64,000 nucleotides of DNA from Bacillota bacterium (GCA_023416955.1 JAEZGM010000046.1:27364-91363), one strand, 5' to 3'. Positions 16,155 through 25,443 are shown, counted from the stretch's first letter. The notes: generated by a model not told the origin, from the letters alone. Program-made: numbers and translations.

Positions 16155-18182
16155 ATGGATAATTTGGACAAAAAAGTATTTGGGCTATTTTCCGGACGCG
16201 TCGTCCCGAAGGGGGCGACAAAGAAAATCAAAGACAGCGCCAATGTCCCGACATACGTGCTGGAATACCTGCTCGGCACATACTGCACCTCTGATGATGA
16301 CGAGGAAGTCGCTTCCGGTATAGAGCAGGTCAAGCGTATCCTGTCCGACAACTATGTCCGCCCGGACGAAGCCGAGCAGATCAAGGCCAAGATAAAGGAA
16401 AATGGCAACTATACGGTTATTGACAAGATTAGCGTAAAGCTTAATGAGAAAATTGACCAATATGAGGCAGAGTTCCTTTTTCTCGGCATTAAGGGCATTT
16501 ATGTGCATCCGAAATACATCCGGGAGTATGACAAACTCCTTGCTGGCGGCATTTGGTGCATCGTTGACCTTACATACTTCTACAATGAGGATGAGAAAAA
16601 GCAAAGCCCATTTGTCATCAACGACATCACACCTATTCAGATGCCAAATCTGGACAAGAATGAAATTCTCAATGCCAGATGCCAGTTTGAAAAGGAAGAG
16701 TGGATTGATTTTCTGCTCCGTTCTATGGGTATGGAGCCAACGCAGTTTGAGTACCGTACCAAATGGCACCTCTTGGCTCGACTTGTTCCCCTCATTGAAA
16801 ACAATGTAAACCTGTGCGAGCTCGGACCGAGGGGCACCGGAAAATCTCATGTTTACAAAGAACTGTCTCCGAACTCCATTTTGATTTCCGGTGGCCAGAC
16901 AACGGTTGCTAACCTGTTTTATAACATGGGTAAGCGACAGGTCGGCCTTGTTGGTGTGTGGGATTGTGTTGCCTTCGATGAGGTTGCCGGTATCAATTTC
17001 AAGGATAAAGACGGCGTTCAGATTATGAAGGACTACATGGCGTCCGGTTCTTTCGCCAGAGGCAAGGATGCCATTCAGGCAAATGCCTCTATGGTTTTCG
17101 TAGGCAACATCAACCAGAGTGTGGATTATCTGCTGAAGACTTCCCATCTGTTTGAACCGTTCCCCGCCGCTATGATTGACAGCGCTTTCTTTGATAGAAT
17201 GCATTGCTATATTCCTGGTTGGGAAATTCCGAAGATGCGTCCGGAATACTTCACCGACAACTATGGCTTTATTTCCGATTACTTTGCAGAATTCATGCGT
17301 GAAATGCGGAAAGCGCCGGAAACCGATGCTTTCGACAAATACTTCAAGCTGGGCAGATGCCTGAACCAACGTGATACGATTGCCGTCAGAAAGATGGTAT
17401 CCGGCCTTACAAAGCTTCTATATCCCGATGAAAAATATACTGAAGCACAGATTGAAGAGATCCTGAAATACGCTATTGAGGGCCGCAGAAGGGTCAAAGA
17501 GCAGCTGAAGAAAATCGGTGGCATGGAATTCTACGATGTTCAGTTCTCCTATATTCGTCTCTCAAATATGGAAGAAATCTTTGTTCCAGTCTTTGAACAA
17601 GGTGGCGGAAAGCTTATCCCAGAGGGCGTCGGAAAGCCAGGACATATTTATACTGTAGCCAATGGAACAAACGGCATGATGGGCCTTTTCAAGTTTGAAG
17701 CTACAATGACCGACGGCTCAGGCAAGTTTGATGTCACCGGTATGCAGAGCGCCAAGGAGACGAAAGAATCAGTCAAAACCGCGCAGAACTATTTCCGCGC
17801 CAATGCAAAGCAGATCAGTGCATCAATCTCCACTGACGCCAAGGATTATCTGATGCATATTCAGGATTGCCAAGGTGTCGGATTGGACAGCAATGTATCG
17901 CTTGCCGCTATGACAGCATATTGCAGCTGTGCTCTTGACAGGCCGGTTCAGCCTCAGATGTGCATCCTTGGCTCCATGAGCATCGGTGGCACGATCAATA
18001 AGGTCGAGGAACTTGCATCAACACTTCAGGTCGCTTTTGATGCAGGATCAAAGCGTATCCTCATACCAATGAGCAGCGCCGCCGATATTGCCACAGTTCC
18101 AGCAGATTTGTTTGCAAAGTTCCAGATTTCCTTTTACAGCAGTCCGGAAGACGCTGTGGTGAAGGCCTTGGGGATAGAGTGA
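16155..18182 (+). CDS. brxL: BREX AAA+ protein BrxL
   Basis: The 675-aa protein closes the type 1 operon. Walker A GPRGTGKSH lies near residue 224 in the context LCELGPRGTGKSHVYKELSP. Walker B-like WDCVAFDEVAGI lies about 50 residues later, and a Lon-like C-terminal domain (about 590-675) contains LGSMSIGGTINKVEELAS and KRILIPMSSAADI. The family was first annotated as a Lon-like protease; later structural work describes BrxL as a ring-forming DNA-binding AAA+ restriction factor. SD-like AAGGGGGTTTAGCG precedes the start. The gap to the next gene is 53 bp with no terminator, so the following nuclease gene is probably cotranscribed. Confidence 0.92.
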   Translation: MDNLDKKVFGLFSGRVVPKGATKKIKDSANVPTYVLEYLLGTYCTSDDDEEVASGIEQVKRILSDNYVRPDEAEQIKAKIKENGNYTVIDKISVKLNEKIDQYEAEFLFLGIKGIYVHPKYIREYDKLLAGGIWCIVDLTYFYNEDEKKQSPFVINDITPIQMPNLDKNEILNARCQFEKEEWIDFLLRSMGMEPTQFEYRTKWHLLARLVPLIENNVNLCELGPRGTGKSHVYKELSPNSILISGGQTTVANLFYNMGKRQVGLVGVWDCVAFDEVAGINFKDKDGVQIMKDYMASGSFARGKDAIQANASMVFVGNINQSVDYLLKTSHLFEPFPAAMIDSAFFDRMHCYIPGWEIPKMRPEYFTDNYGFISDYFAEFMREMRKAPETDAFDKYFKLGRCLNQRDTIAVRKMVSGLTKLLYPDEKYTEAQIEEILKYAIEGRRRVKEQLKKIGGMEFYDVQFSYIRLSNMEEIFVPVFEQGGGKLIPEGVGKPGHIYTVANGTNGMMGLFKFEATMTDGSGKFDVTGMQSAKETKESVKTAQNYFRANAKQISASISTDAKDYLMHIQDCQGVGLDSNVSLAAMTAYCSCALDRPVQPQMCILGSMSIGGTINKVEELASTLQVAFDAGSKRILIPMSSAADIATVPADLFAKFQISFYSSPEDAVVKALGIE

Positions 18183-18235
18183 TTCCTTTAATTGTTCAAG
18201 TACCTTTTGATCAACAAGAAATAGGGGGGATGATT

Positions 18236-19213
18236 ATGCCAGCTCATATTTTTGTTCTAAATGAAACCAATTATAAGGTTTGTGTAAGGAAAGGATTAGT
18301 TGGTCTTCCAGAGGCAAAATCCGATTCAAAAAATGAGAAGTCCGTAAATGATGCACTTATGTCCAGATTGGCTATTGTTAAGGATGGGGATTATGTCCTG
18401 TTTTACATAATTGGCCGGAAAGAGTTGCGTGGCGTATGGCGGGCTTCAGGTGAAGCATTTTTTGATAAAGGCCGCGTATGGGAAGATAAAATTTATCCAT
18501 TTCGTTTTCGTTTAACCAATACTGAATTTGATTTTGAAAGGCCATTGCGATTACATGATATTTATGACTTGCAGAATACAGGAAAGATTTGGACGTTTGC
18601 TCTTGATCGTGCAAGTGGTAGCAATGCCATGTTTTCCATTTCCGATAGTGAATTTCAAATTCTTCTGCAGGAATATTTAAAAATCAATCCTTTCACTATT
18701 AAAAAGAATATTATTATGGAACCTTACCCTGTTAAATCAGCCAATCTTTTTGATCATATTCACAGAACCGACGATGGAAAGCCCTGCTATGAAGCTTCGC
18801 TGATGGCTTTGTTACTCAACAATTTCGTTAAGGGAGAATATCGAGAAATCTTTGGGAATTATTCCGATTACATAAGTTATGTGCCAACAAATTTAGGTAC
18901 CGAAATGGATATTTTGCTTATTTTCAAAAATCCACAGTATCCAGCCCAAATCGTATCTTATGATGTGATAGAAGTAAAAAGGGATCGGTTTGATGACAAG
19001 GCGCTTCATCAGTTAATTGGATATGAGTCCTGGTTTATTCAGAAAAAAGTTCAAGGTGATTTGAATATGGTACGCACTACGGCGATTGCTGCAAGGTTTG
19101 ACTCCAACGTGATTGACTATGTTCAAAAAAGGAAGCGCTATGAGGAAAAAGAGATAAAGCTATTACAATATCAGGTTTCACCTGATGGCAAACTGCAGTT
19201 ACTGCTTTTGTGA
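18236..19213 (+). CDS. EVE-like domain fused to PD-(D/E)XK nuclease, appended to BREX operon
   Basis: The start is the ATG at 18236, six bases after AGGGGGG; an ATG at 18230 touches that site and is less likely. The 325-aa product has an N-terminal region (about 1-140) with EVE/PUA-type hallmarks: GDYVLFYIIG, GVWRASGEAFFD and IYPFRFRLT. The C-terminal region (about 170-290) has the PD-(D/E)XK layout: Glu in CYEASLMALLL, Asp in GTEMDILLIF, then VIEVKRD, then a Gln-containing helix ALHQLIGYESWF. EVE domains bind modified bases (5mC/5hmC) in several type IV restriction enzymes. The inferred role is a modification-sensing endonuclease covering phages that escape BREX by modified DNA. It appears more AT-rich than brxL, consistent with separate acquisition. 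Confidence 0.72.
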   Translation: MPAHIFVLNETNYKVCVRKGLVGLPEAKSDSKNEKSVNDALMSRLAIVKDGDYVLFYIIGRKELRGVWRASGEAFFDKGRVWEDKIYPFRFRLTNTEFDFERPLRLHDIYDLQNTGKIWTFALDRASGSNAMFSISDSEFQILLQEYLKINPFTIKKNIIMEPYPVKSANLFDHIHRTDDGKPCYEASLMALLLNNFVKGEYREIFGNYSDYISYVPTNLGTEMDILLIFKNPQYPAQIVSYDVIEVKRDRFDDKALHQLIGYESWFIQKKVQGDLNMVRTTAIAARFDSNVIDYVQKRKRYEEKEIKLLQYQVSPDGKLQLLLL

Positions 19214-19244
19214 GGAATCCTTCACTTGATTTCATAGGATTCCT
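19213..19244 (+). terminator. Hairpin at the end of the BREX-nuclease operon
   Basis: AGGAATCCT (19213-19221) and AGGATTCCT (19236-19244) are perfect 9-bp inverted arms, beginning at the last base of the stop codon. Only a short T-stretch follows, so termination may be weak. From 19245 to the response-regulator start at 19442 nothing else is evident. Confidence 0.5.
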
Positions 19245-19441
19245 TAGCAATGCCACCGCGACGAAGAACCCGATAGGCTAACTTCTTACATAATATTTGA
19301 TTTTAAGTATAGACTTTTGCGCAAAGCCATTTTATTGTGTCTTTAGCGGATTGAAATTTTATAAAGAGGCAAAGAGTGACAGCTTATTTTCATATTCACT
19401 ACACATCTTTCCGCTAAAATTGATTAAGGTGGTGGTGCTGT

Positions 19442-20104
19442 TTGAAACTTCTTGTTGTGGAAGACGACCGGGATACCAGTGAAGGGGTATGCGAATATTT
19501 CAAAGAGTCGGGATATGAAGCTATTCCCGCCTATGACGGAGAACAGGCTCTGGAGCTGACCGATCAGAATTCATATGATCTTATTTTGCTGGATGTCATG
19601 CTCCCGAAGCTTACGGGGCTGGCCGTACTTCATGAACTGCGAAAGACAAACAATGTTCCCGTCATCATGCTTACGGCAATCGGCGATGAATATACGCAGA
19701 TCTCCAGTTTTGACGGGATGGCGGACGACTACGTAACCAAGCCGTTTTCCATCGTTCTTTTGGGTAAGCGCGTGGAAGCTGTATTACGCCGGGGAAAATC
19801 CGGCGATTTTCCTTACATATGGCGGTATCAGGATGTTACGGTGGATTTCAACGGTTATACGGCGCTGGGTACAGACGGGCCGATCGACGTTACACCGAAG
19901 GAGATCAAGCTACTGCGGCTTCTGGTGGAGCACAGAGGCAGCGTGCTATCGCGGGACCGTATTCTGGACGAACTGTGGGGAGAAGACAAGCCGGTCTTTG
20001 ACCGGACAGTAGATTCCTACATTAAAAATCTTCGGAAGAAACTTCATCTGGATTGTATCACAACCGTTACCGGCGTGGGATACAAGCTGGAGGACGATCA
20101 ATGA
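19442..20104 (+). CDS. OmpR/PhoB-family response regulator
   Basis: The 220-aa protein starts with TTG behind AAGGTGGTGG. Its receiver domain has the acidic pair ED near residue 8, the phospho-acceptor Asp51 in LILLDVMLP and Lys in VTKPFS. A winged-helix DNA-binding domain follows (VTPKEIKLLRLLVEHRGSVLSRDRI, and VDSYIKNLRKKL with the final VTGVGYKLE). It overlaps the sensor kinase by 4 bp. With the downstream ABC transporter the arrangement resembles envelope-stress or peptide-sensing systems; targets are probably in this locus, but no direct-repeat operator was recognised upstream. Confidence 0.88.
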   Translation: MKLLVVEDDRDTSEGVCEYFKESGYEAIPAYDGEQALELTDQNSYDLILLDVMLPKLTGLAVLHELRKTNNVPVIMLTAIGDEYTQISSFDGMADDYVTKPFSIVLLGKRVEAVLRRGKSGDFPYIWRYQDVTVDFNGYTALGTDGPIDVTPKEIKLLRLLVEHRGSVLSRDRILDELWGEDKPVFDRTVDSYIKNLRKKLHLDCITTVTGVGYKLEDDQ

Positions 20105-21627
20105 AGATTTTCACCAAGACTTTTTTATATACTCTCACACTTCTGATATTGATCGCGCTGTTGGCGGACGGATTGATTTATGTGCTGTTGCCGAAGGTCT
20201 ACACCGATCAGAAGCAGCAGGAATTGACGCAGCAAACAGACCAGTTTGTCAGCCAACTGGAAAAGGCAAAGCGAAGCGATGTGACGGATTTGATGGCTGG
20301 GTACGCCGGAAGTCTTCAGGCGAATTTAGAGCTCAGCATTGGGAGCGATTCCTATACCATGCTGAACTGGAACGGCGGAGTGATCACACAAATTAATGAT
20401 TCGAATTCTCAGAAGTCCGGCGTTGCTGCCAGCCAGGGAACCGCGTCGGGAAGTGGCGATACAGTCAAGACCGTAACCGTCACAGAAGGCAACGGCGTGA
20501 AAATCATCAGTGATGATACTGCCTCTTCCTCCGTCGAGGCCAGCGGCACCGGAAATATCGGTGACGGTATACTTACCGGCATCGTTACCAGCGGGACAGC
20601 CGGTTCCAAGACGATTCAAGCGCAGCGCAGCTTTACCATAGGAGGAGAAGCGGGCAAGCTTACCGCAACGCTTACGCTGGCCCCGGTCGAGGAAGCCGTT
20701 CAGGTAATCGTTTCCCTGCTGCCCGTGTCAATTTTTCTGTGCCTTATCATCGCGGTCCTTTTTTCATTGCTGTACGCCAGGGCCATCACGCGTCCGATCA
20801 AAGCGATCTCCGAAGAAACACAGCGCATGAATACGCTGGACCGGGACGCCTTATGCAGGGTCAATACAAAAGATGAGATCGGCACATTGGCCGCCAATGT
20901 CAACAGTTTGTACGGGAATCTGTTGGGTACCATAGAATCCCTGGAGACCGAACTAAACAAGGTTGGCGCCGCGGAACGCGCCAAAACGGATTTCCTCCGC
21001 GCCGCGTCTCACGAACTGAAAACGCCGGTTACCGCGGTGAGCGTGATTATGGACAACATGATTCTTGGGGTGGGCAAATATAAAAATCAGAAGGAATGGC
21101 TTCCAAAATGCAAGGAACTGGTAGACCGGCTTTCAGAGATGCTGCGCGAAATTCTGGATACTTCCCATCTCGGCGACGTAAAAGAGGAAAAGGTCACCGA
21201 GAGCATAGAAACCATCTGTGCGGAGGTCATAGAGCCTTATGGGATGATTGCCCGCGCAAAAGGGCTCCTTTTGTATGTGGACTGGAGCGCCGCGTTTTCT
21301 GTAACGATGCCTCCGAAACTGCTGGGCAAGGCCCTGTCCAACATCTTATCAAACGCGGTCCAGTATACCGCACCCGGCGGGAGGTTGGCCGTCTACTGCC
21401 GCGGGAACAGCCTTTTTGTGGAAAATGAGTGTGCTCCGATTTCCACTGAGCAAATTCCTCGGCTGTTTGAACCCTTCTACAGAATGGACGAATCCAGAAG
21501 TCGCCAAACCGGAGGAAATGGCCTGGGGCTATATATCACAGCTTCTATCCTGCATCAGCTTGAACTGGATTTCAACTTCGAGCCGATGAGCTCCCCAGAT
21601 GGGATGCGCTTTACCATAAAATTCTAA
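20101..21627 (+). CDS. Membrane sensor histidine kinase
   Basis: The 508-aa protein has an N-terminal TM helix (about 9-30), an extracellular region of about 170 residues rich in Ser/Thr/Gly, and a second TM helix (about 202-222). HAMP follows, then HisKA with H304 in RAASHELKTPVTAVS, then HATPase with N-box LSNILSNAVQYT and GNGLGLYI. It is translationally coupled to the response regulator (ATGA). The stimulus is unknown. Its neighbours encode an ABC transporter with a surface metallopeptidase, so an envelope or extracellular-peptide signal is plausible. Confidence 0.88.
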   Translation: MKIFTKTFLYTLTLLILIALLADGLIYVLLPKVYTDQKQQELTQQTDQFVSQLEKAKRSDVTDLMAGYAGSLQANLELSIGSDSYTMLNWNGGVITQINDSNSQKSGVAASQGTASGSGDTVKTVTVTEGNGVKIISDDTASSSVEASGTGNIGDGILTGIVTSGTAGSKTIQAQRSFTIGGEAGKLTATLTLAPVEEAVQVIVSLLPVSIFLCLIIAVLFSLLYARAITRPIKAISEETQRMNTLDRDALCRVNTKDEIGTLAANVNSLYGNLLGTIESLETELNKVGAAERAKTDFLRAASHELKTPVTAVSVIMDNMILGVGKYKNQKEWLPKCKELVDRLSEMLREILDTSHLGDVKEEKVTESIETICAEVIEPYGMIARAKGLLLYVDWSAAFSVTMPPKLLGKALSNILSNAVQYTAPGGRLAVYCRGNSLFVENECAPISTEQIPRLFEPFYRMDESRSRQTGGNGLGLYITASILHQLELDFNFEPMSSPDGMRFTIKF

Positions 21628-21660
21628 TTTCACATCCGTTACACATGTAATTCATCATGA

Positions 21661-21716
21661 CTCCAATCGCCGGTGTTAAAGTTGATCTAACATCGATGAT
21701 TGGAGCTGATTTTTTG
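21661..21716 (+). promoter_or_regulatory. Long hairpin before the ABC genes: attenuator or SD-masking element
   Basis: CTCCAATC (21661-21668) pairs with GATTGGAG (21698-21705), and the inner segment CGGTGTTA pairs with TAACATCG. The stem is about 18 bp with one C-A mismatch and a 9-nt loop. It is followed directly by CTGATTTTTT, as in an intrinsic terminator. The 3' arm includes TGGAG, the likely ribosome-binding site for the TTG start at 21714. It could act as an attenuator between the kinase and transporter genes, or mask translation. Confidence 0.6.
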
Positions 21717-22445
21717 AAAATTGAACTGAAACACCTGAACAAAGCCTATCCGCATGGGAAGGCCGCGCTGAAGAATATCGATCTGACGCTGGCAAGCCCC
21801 AGCCTGATTGGGTTGGTAGGACCGAACGGAGCCGGAAAAAGCACGCTGATGAAGCTGCTCACCGCAAATCTTCTCCCCACCTCCGGAGAAATTCTGATGG
21901 ACGGCTCGCCGCTGTTAAAGCAGGAAAAGTCCTTAAAATCCAGTTTGGGCTATCTTCCGCAGGAATTCGGGCTGTTTGAGGATCTGACCACGGCACAGTT
22001 TCTGGATTACATGGCGGCGATTAAATGCCTGGACAAAAAAGCGGCAAAGGACGAGATCGATCGGGTGATTGCGCTCACCCATCTTCAGGACAAGCAGAAG
22101 GCAAAGATCCGCACGCTGTCGGGCGGGCAAAAGCAGCGCGTCGGAATCGCGCAATCCCTGCTGGGGGACCCAAAGCTCTTGATTTTTGACGAACCGACCG
22201 TTGGACTCGATCCCGCCGAGCGGTTTGCTTTCCGAAACCTCTTTGCCGAAACGGCCAAGAGCAGGTTGGTGATTTTATCCACGCACATCATTGAGGATGT
22301 CCAGTCCGCATGTGATCATCTGGTGGTCCTGAACGGCGGAGAGATACTCTATACCGGAACGCCGGAATCGCTGATGGCGGAAAAACACGCGGCTGCTTTG
22401 GAAGACGCATACATGGCGCTCGTAGACGGGAGGGCGTCGGCATGA
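21714..22445 (+). CDS. ABC transporter ATPase
   Basis: The 243-residue protein is assigned the TTG start at 21714 (MKIELKHLNKAYPHG). The frame is open from 21657, but that part encodes the hairpin region and lacks family similarity. Motifs: Walker A GPNGAGKST, Q-loop LPQEFGLF, signature LSGGQKQR, Walker B LLIFDEPTVGLD, H-loop LSTHI. It is of the ABC-2/CcmA class that partners with ABC-2 membrane proteins, here the next two genes, and overlaps the first of them by 4 bp. Confidence 0.88.
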   Translation: MKIELKHLNKAYPHGKAALKNIDLTLASPSLIGLVGPNGAGKSTLMKLLTANLLPTSGEILMDGSPLLKQEKSLKSSLGYLPQEFGLFEDLTTAQFLDYMAAIKCLDKKAAKDEIDRVIALTHLQDKQKAKIRTLSGGQKQRVGIAQSLLGDPKLLIFDEPTVGLDPAERFAFRNLFAETAKSRLVILSTHIIEDVQSACDHLVVLNGGEILYTGTPESLMAEKHAAALEDAYMALVDGRASA

Positions 22446-24658
22446 ACGTTTTCGCAAAGCTCTCAAGAGAGATTGGAAGAATGCTGCGGGACCGTCTGAC
22501 TCTGCTTTTTATCGCGCTGACGTCGGTCGGAGCGGTATGGTTTTGCCTGAACACCTCCGGACGGACAGCCTCCGATGCTTACATTTTGAAACCGGCCGAA
22601 AACAGCGCGATTTTAGGAGCTTTGCTTTTTGCGGCGCTGACTTTGGCACAATTCCACAGGGATTATAAGAATCATACGGACACAATCATCCTGACCTGCA
22701 CAGATTCCATTTTCTATCAGCTCCGCCGCACGCTGGCGCTGATCTGTATGGCTGTGGTCACGGCATTGATTGTAACGCTGTTTGCACTTCCCTTTGCGCT
22801 GACCAAAACCGGTGCCTACTTTCAGCCGGGCTCCTTTACGGTATCCTGGTATCTGATTTTTCTCGGAGCGCTGGTCTTTTCCATTTTGCTGTCCTCCGGT
22901 TTTTATCTACTGTTCCGGCGGGTGGAAGCGGCATTTATTGCCGTGGTGTGCCTGATTGTTCTCTCCAAGCTGCTGGAAAGTCAATCAGCACTGAACCCAA
23001 GATTCCTATTGTTTTGGGTTCAGACAAACGCGGACAGCTTCTCTGATTTGGTAAGCAATCAATTTCAAATCGATCTGGTTCTATGGAACCGTCTTTTTGG
23101 CCTCTTGGTTTCCCTGTCGATCTGGCTGCTGGGGCTTTGGGGTTCGCGTAGATATGGCCGAGGCGTTTTTGGCTCTTTTGTGAGTAATGCGCGGCGTGCC
23201 TGGATGCCGGTTTTTTTGATTATAGCAATCATTCTCTCGTGTGGGAGCTACGCGGCAGAGCCTTACTTTGACCACAGCGTTCCGAGAGATTACAACGCTG
23301 CCTATAGCTCGGGGACCGGCATTGTCGTGTCTTCCAGCGGCGATGAAGTCGGAAATCCGGCCCTGCTCCTGACTGGTAAATCTGTGAAGGCTGATATTGA
23401 TACGGCGGGCCGATGTCTTTCGGGAGAAGCCGCCTATACCCTGCACAACACGTCGGGAAAAGCGCAGACGCTTCCTGTTTTGTTGAATTCCGGATATACC
23501 ATCAGCAGCATACAGGTAAATGGAGCTTCTGCTCAAGCTGTTCGGGATTCAGCAGAGAAAGAAGGAAATGCCACATGGAAAATTAATCTGCCGAATGCTT
23601 CCGAATATACGGTTGTGATCCGGTATGCAGGCAAAGTCAGCAACGACGGATCGTTAAGCCAAAAGCCGGTATTTGGAATCTGCGATGAATACATCGATTT
23701 GCCCACGGCGGGCTTTTCACCAAAGACCGACGTCTCAGTTGCCGACGACTGTAGCTTTTCCGGTACATTGCTACTGGATGAACGTTTAGAGCCGATATTT
23801 ACGAGAGCGAATGGCGTCAAGGGTAAGACGGCGAACGGAAAGACACAATGGCAATTTACGGCCGAACCCGGAAATGACCGGACCGGGTTGGATGCCGCTG
23901 TCTATGATACCACGACTTTTAAAGCCGGCGGGCTCAATGTGGAATTCAAATACTTTACAAAGCAGAAAGCCGCAATTGCAAATATGGATACAATTGCGAT
24001 TATGAAATCCGCGATCGATTATTTTACAAACGCATTCGGACCGCTTCCCTATAAAGATAATTTAACTATTCTGGAACTCCCGGCTTATTTCAGCGGCGGA
24101 GGCGCTTTCGGGAACACCAGCGCCATGGATGAAACCTCTTTTGCCGTGGCGGGTTACCTGCCCGATGGAGCGGGCGACCCGGATTCCGGCGGAGGAATCG
24201 ACGTGCTTGTCCATGAGCTTGCGCATCAGTGGTGGGGGCTTGCGACTTATCCAATGACGGACGACAAGTCATACTGGTCCGCGGAGGGGATTACCTGCTA
24301 CAGTACATACTGCTTTATGAAAGATTATTTTGGCACAGACTACGCCGATTCTCATTTCATAAGCGAGTGGCAAAATAACCTGAAATCTTACCAGAGCGCA
24401 TTTTATATTCAGAATCCGATCTATTTAAAGAAACTGTCGACCAGCGATCAGTCCAATGTATTGTCTGCTCTGAATAATATCGGCCTTTACGACATTATGC
24501 CGCTCCAGCTTGTAGAAGCGGAAAAAGCTCTGGGCGGAAGCGGAGCGTTTCAGAAAAAGCTTTCAGAGCTGTATCTGAAACATTTGGGCCAGCCTATACC
24601 CTATGACGACTTTTTAGCTGCAACCGGACTCACGAAGGAGGCGCTTGACCTTGCGTAA
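22442..24658 (+). CDS. ABC-2 type membrane subunit fused to M1-type metallopeptidase domain
   Basis: The 738-aa fusion has about six TM helices in residues 18-250 (ABC-2 permease-like), a last TM segment near 255-275, and then an extracytoplasmic gluzincin domain. HELAHQWWG (H591-E592, H595) is followed after 19 residues by Glu615 in YWSAEGITCY, an M1 aminopeptidase zinc site with one residue more than the usual 18. The upstream GGGAFGNTS occupies the position of the GAMEN-like exopeptidase motif but is altered. Permease-M1 fusions are known in Firmicutes; substrate and role are not established. Active-site residues look intact. Coupled at both ends to ABC genes. Confidence 0.82.
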   Translation: MNVFAKLSREIGRMLRDRLTLLFIALTSVGAVWFCLNTSGRTASDAYILKPAENSAILGALLFAALTLAQFHRDYKNHTDTIILTCTDSIFYQLRRTLALICMAVVTALIVTLFALPFALTKTGAYFQPGSFTVSWYLIFLGALVFSILLSSGFYLLFRRVEAAFIAVVCLIVLSKLLESQSALNPRFLLFWVQTNADSFSDLVSNQFQIDLVLWNRLFGLLVSLSIWLLGLWGSRRYGRGVFGSFVSNARRAWMPVFLIIAIILSCGSYAAEPYFDHSVPRDYNAAYSSGTGIVVSSSGDEVGNPALLLTGKSVKADIDTAGRCLSGEAAYTLHNTSGKAQTLPVLLNSGYTISSIQVNGASAQAVRDSAEKEGNATWKINLPNASEYTVVIRYAGKVSNDGSLSQKPVFGICDEYIDLPTAGFSPKTDVSVADDCSFSGTLLLDERLEPIFTRANGVKGKTANGKTQWQFTAEPGNDRTGLDAAVYDTTTFKAGGLNVEFKYFTKQKAAIANMDTIAIMKSAIDYFTNAFGPLPYKDNLTILELPAYFSGGGAFGNTSAMDETSFAVAGYLPDGAGDPDSGGGIDVLVHELAHQWWGLATYPMTDDKSYWSAEGITCYSTYCFMKDYFGTDYADSHFISEWQNNLKSYQSAFYIQNPIYLKKLSTSDQSNVLSALNNIGLYDIMPLQLVEAEKALGGSGAFQKKLSELYLKHLGQPIPYDDFLAATGLTKEALDLA

Positions 24659-25373
24659 AGGAACGATTTTCAGATATGAACTGAAACGTCTTTTCTGTTC
24701 AAAAGAATATCTGCTGCTTTTAGCGGTGAGCATCGCCTACTGTTTGGCTCTGCTCCGCGGCAGTGTCATCTATGGCACAGGCTTTACGGCGCCCTTTTCT
24801 CAATGGACGTTTTGCAGCTATCTCTCTTCTGCGGCTGTTTTGCTGTTCATTCTGCTGTTGGCACTGTGCGCACGGCAATTCACGACTTCTGAGCGTCGCG
24901 CCATGACAATCATAGAAGCATCGTCGATTCAAATGGCCGTATTCCGGACGATTCGCTATGCTGCAATTGCGTGTGCATTCCTAACTGCGATGGGGTTGTC
25001 GTTCGGCATATGCTTTGTGTTTTACCGGCTGGTGTTTGACTATACAGCCTTTGGTTCGCTTATTTGTGCCGGACTGATACTGCTTTTGCCGCCCGCGCTG
25101 TTTCTCTTTGGGGCGGCCATGATCTTGGGGCATAAAAAACAGGCTCTCGCCTACGTTCTGTTGGCTATCGTTTTGATACTTGGAGCTTTCGGAATTTCGC
25201 TGCCAGCCTGTATTGATCTGATTGGCACATCCGTCATACGTCCTCTTTACGATGGCGTGCAGAAGTTTACGTTCTCCGCTGAATTTTTAGCCGGACGGGC
25301 GGCGTTTACGATTGCGGGTGTTGCGTTGATTATTTTTTCATTGATACCTGTCGATAAGAAAAGAACTGATTAA
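24651..25373 (+). CDS. ABC-2 type membrane protein, last gene of transporter operon
   Basis: The product is 240 aa from the TTG at 24651, with AAGGAGG at 24634-24640 ten bases before; a TTG at 24645 is the alternative. The start lies inside the end of the previous gene. Six hydrophobic segments are visible (about 18-38, 52-74, 98-124, 132-155, 165-185, 212-232). It resembles the membrane half of an ABC-2 exporter and presumably completes the transporter with the ATPase and the permease-peptidase fusion. Confidence 0.78.
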   Translation: MRKGTIFRYELKRLFCSKEYLLLLAVSIAYCLALLRGSVIYGTGFTAPFSQWTFCSYLSSAAVLLFILLLALCARQFTTSERRAMTIIEASSIQMAVFRTIRYAAIACAFLTAMGLSFGICFVFYRLVFDYTAFGSLICAGLILLLPPALFLFGAAMILGHKKQALAYVLLAIVLILGAFGISLPACIDLIGTSVIRPLYDGVQKFTFSAEFLAGRAAFTIAGVALIIFSLIPVDKKRTD

Positions 25374-25443
25374 TTACACCCGCGCCTGAAAATAATCTTT
25401 TGCACAGAAATTTTTATAGATAGAATCTGAAATGATAGGCGGT

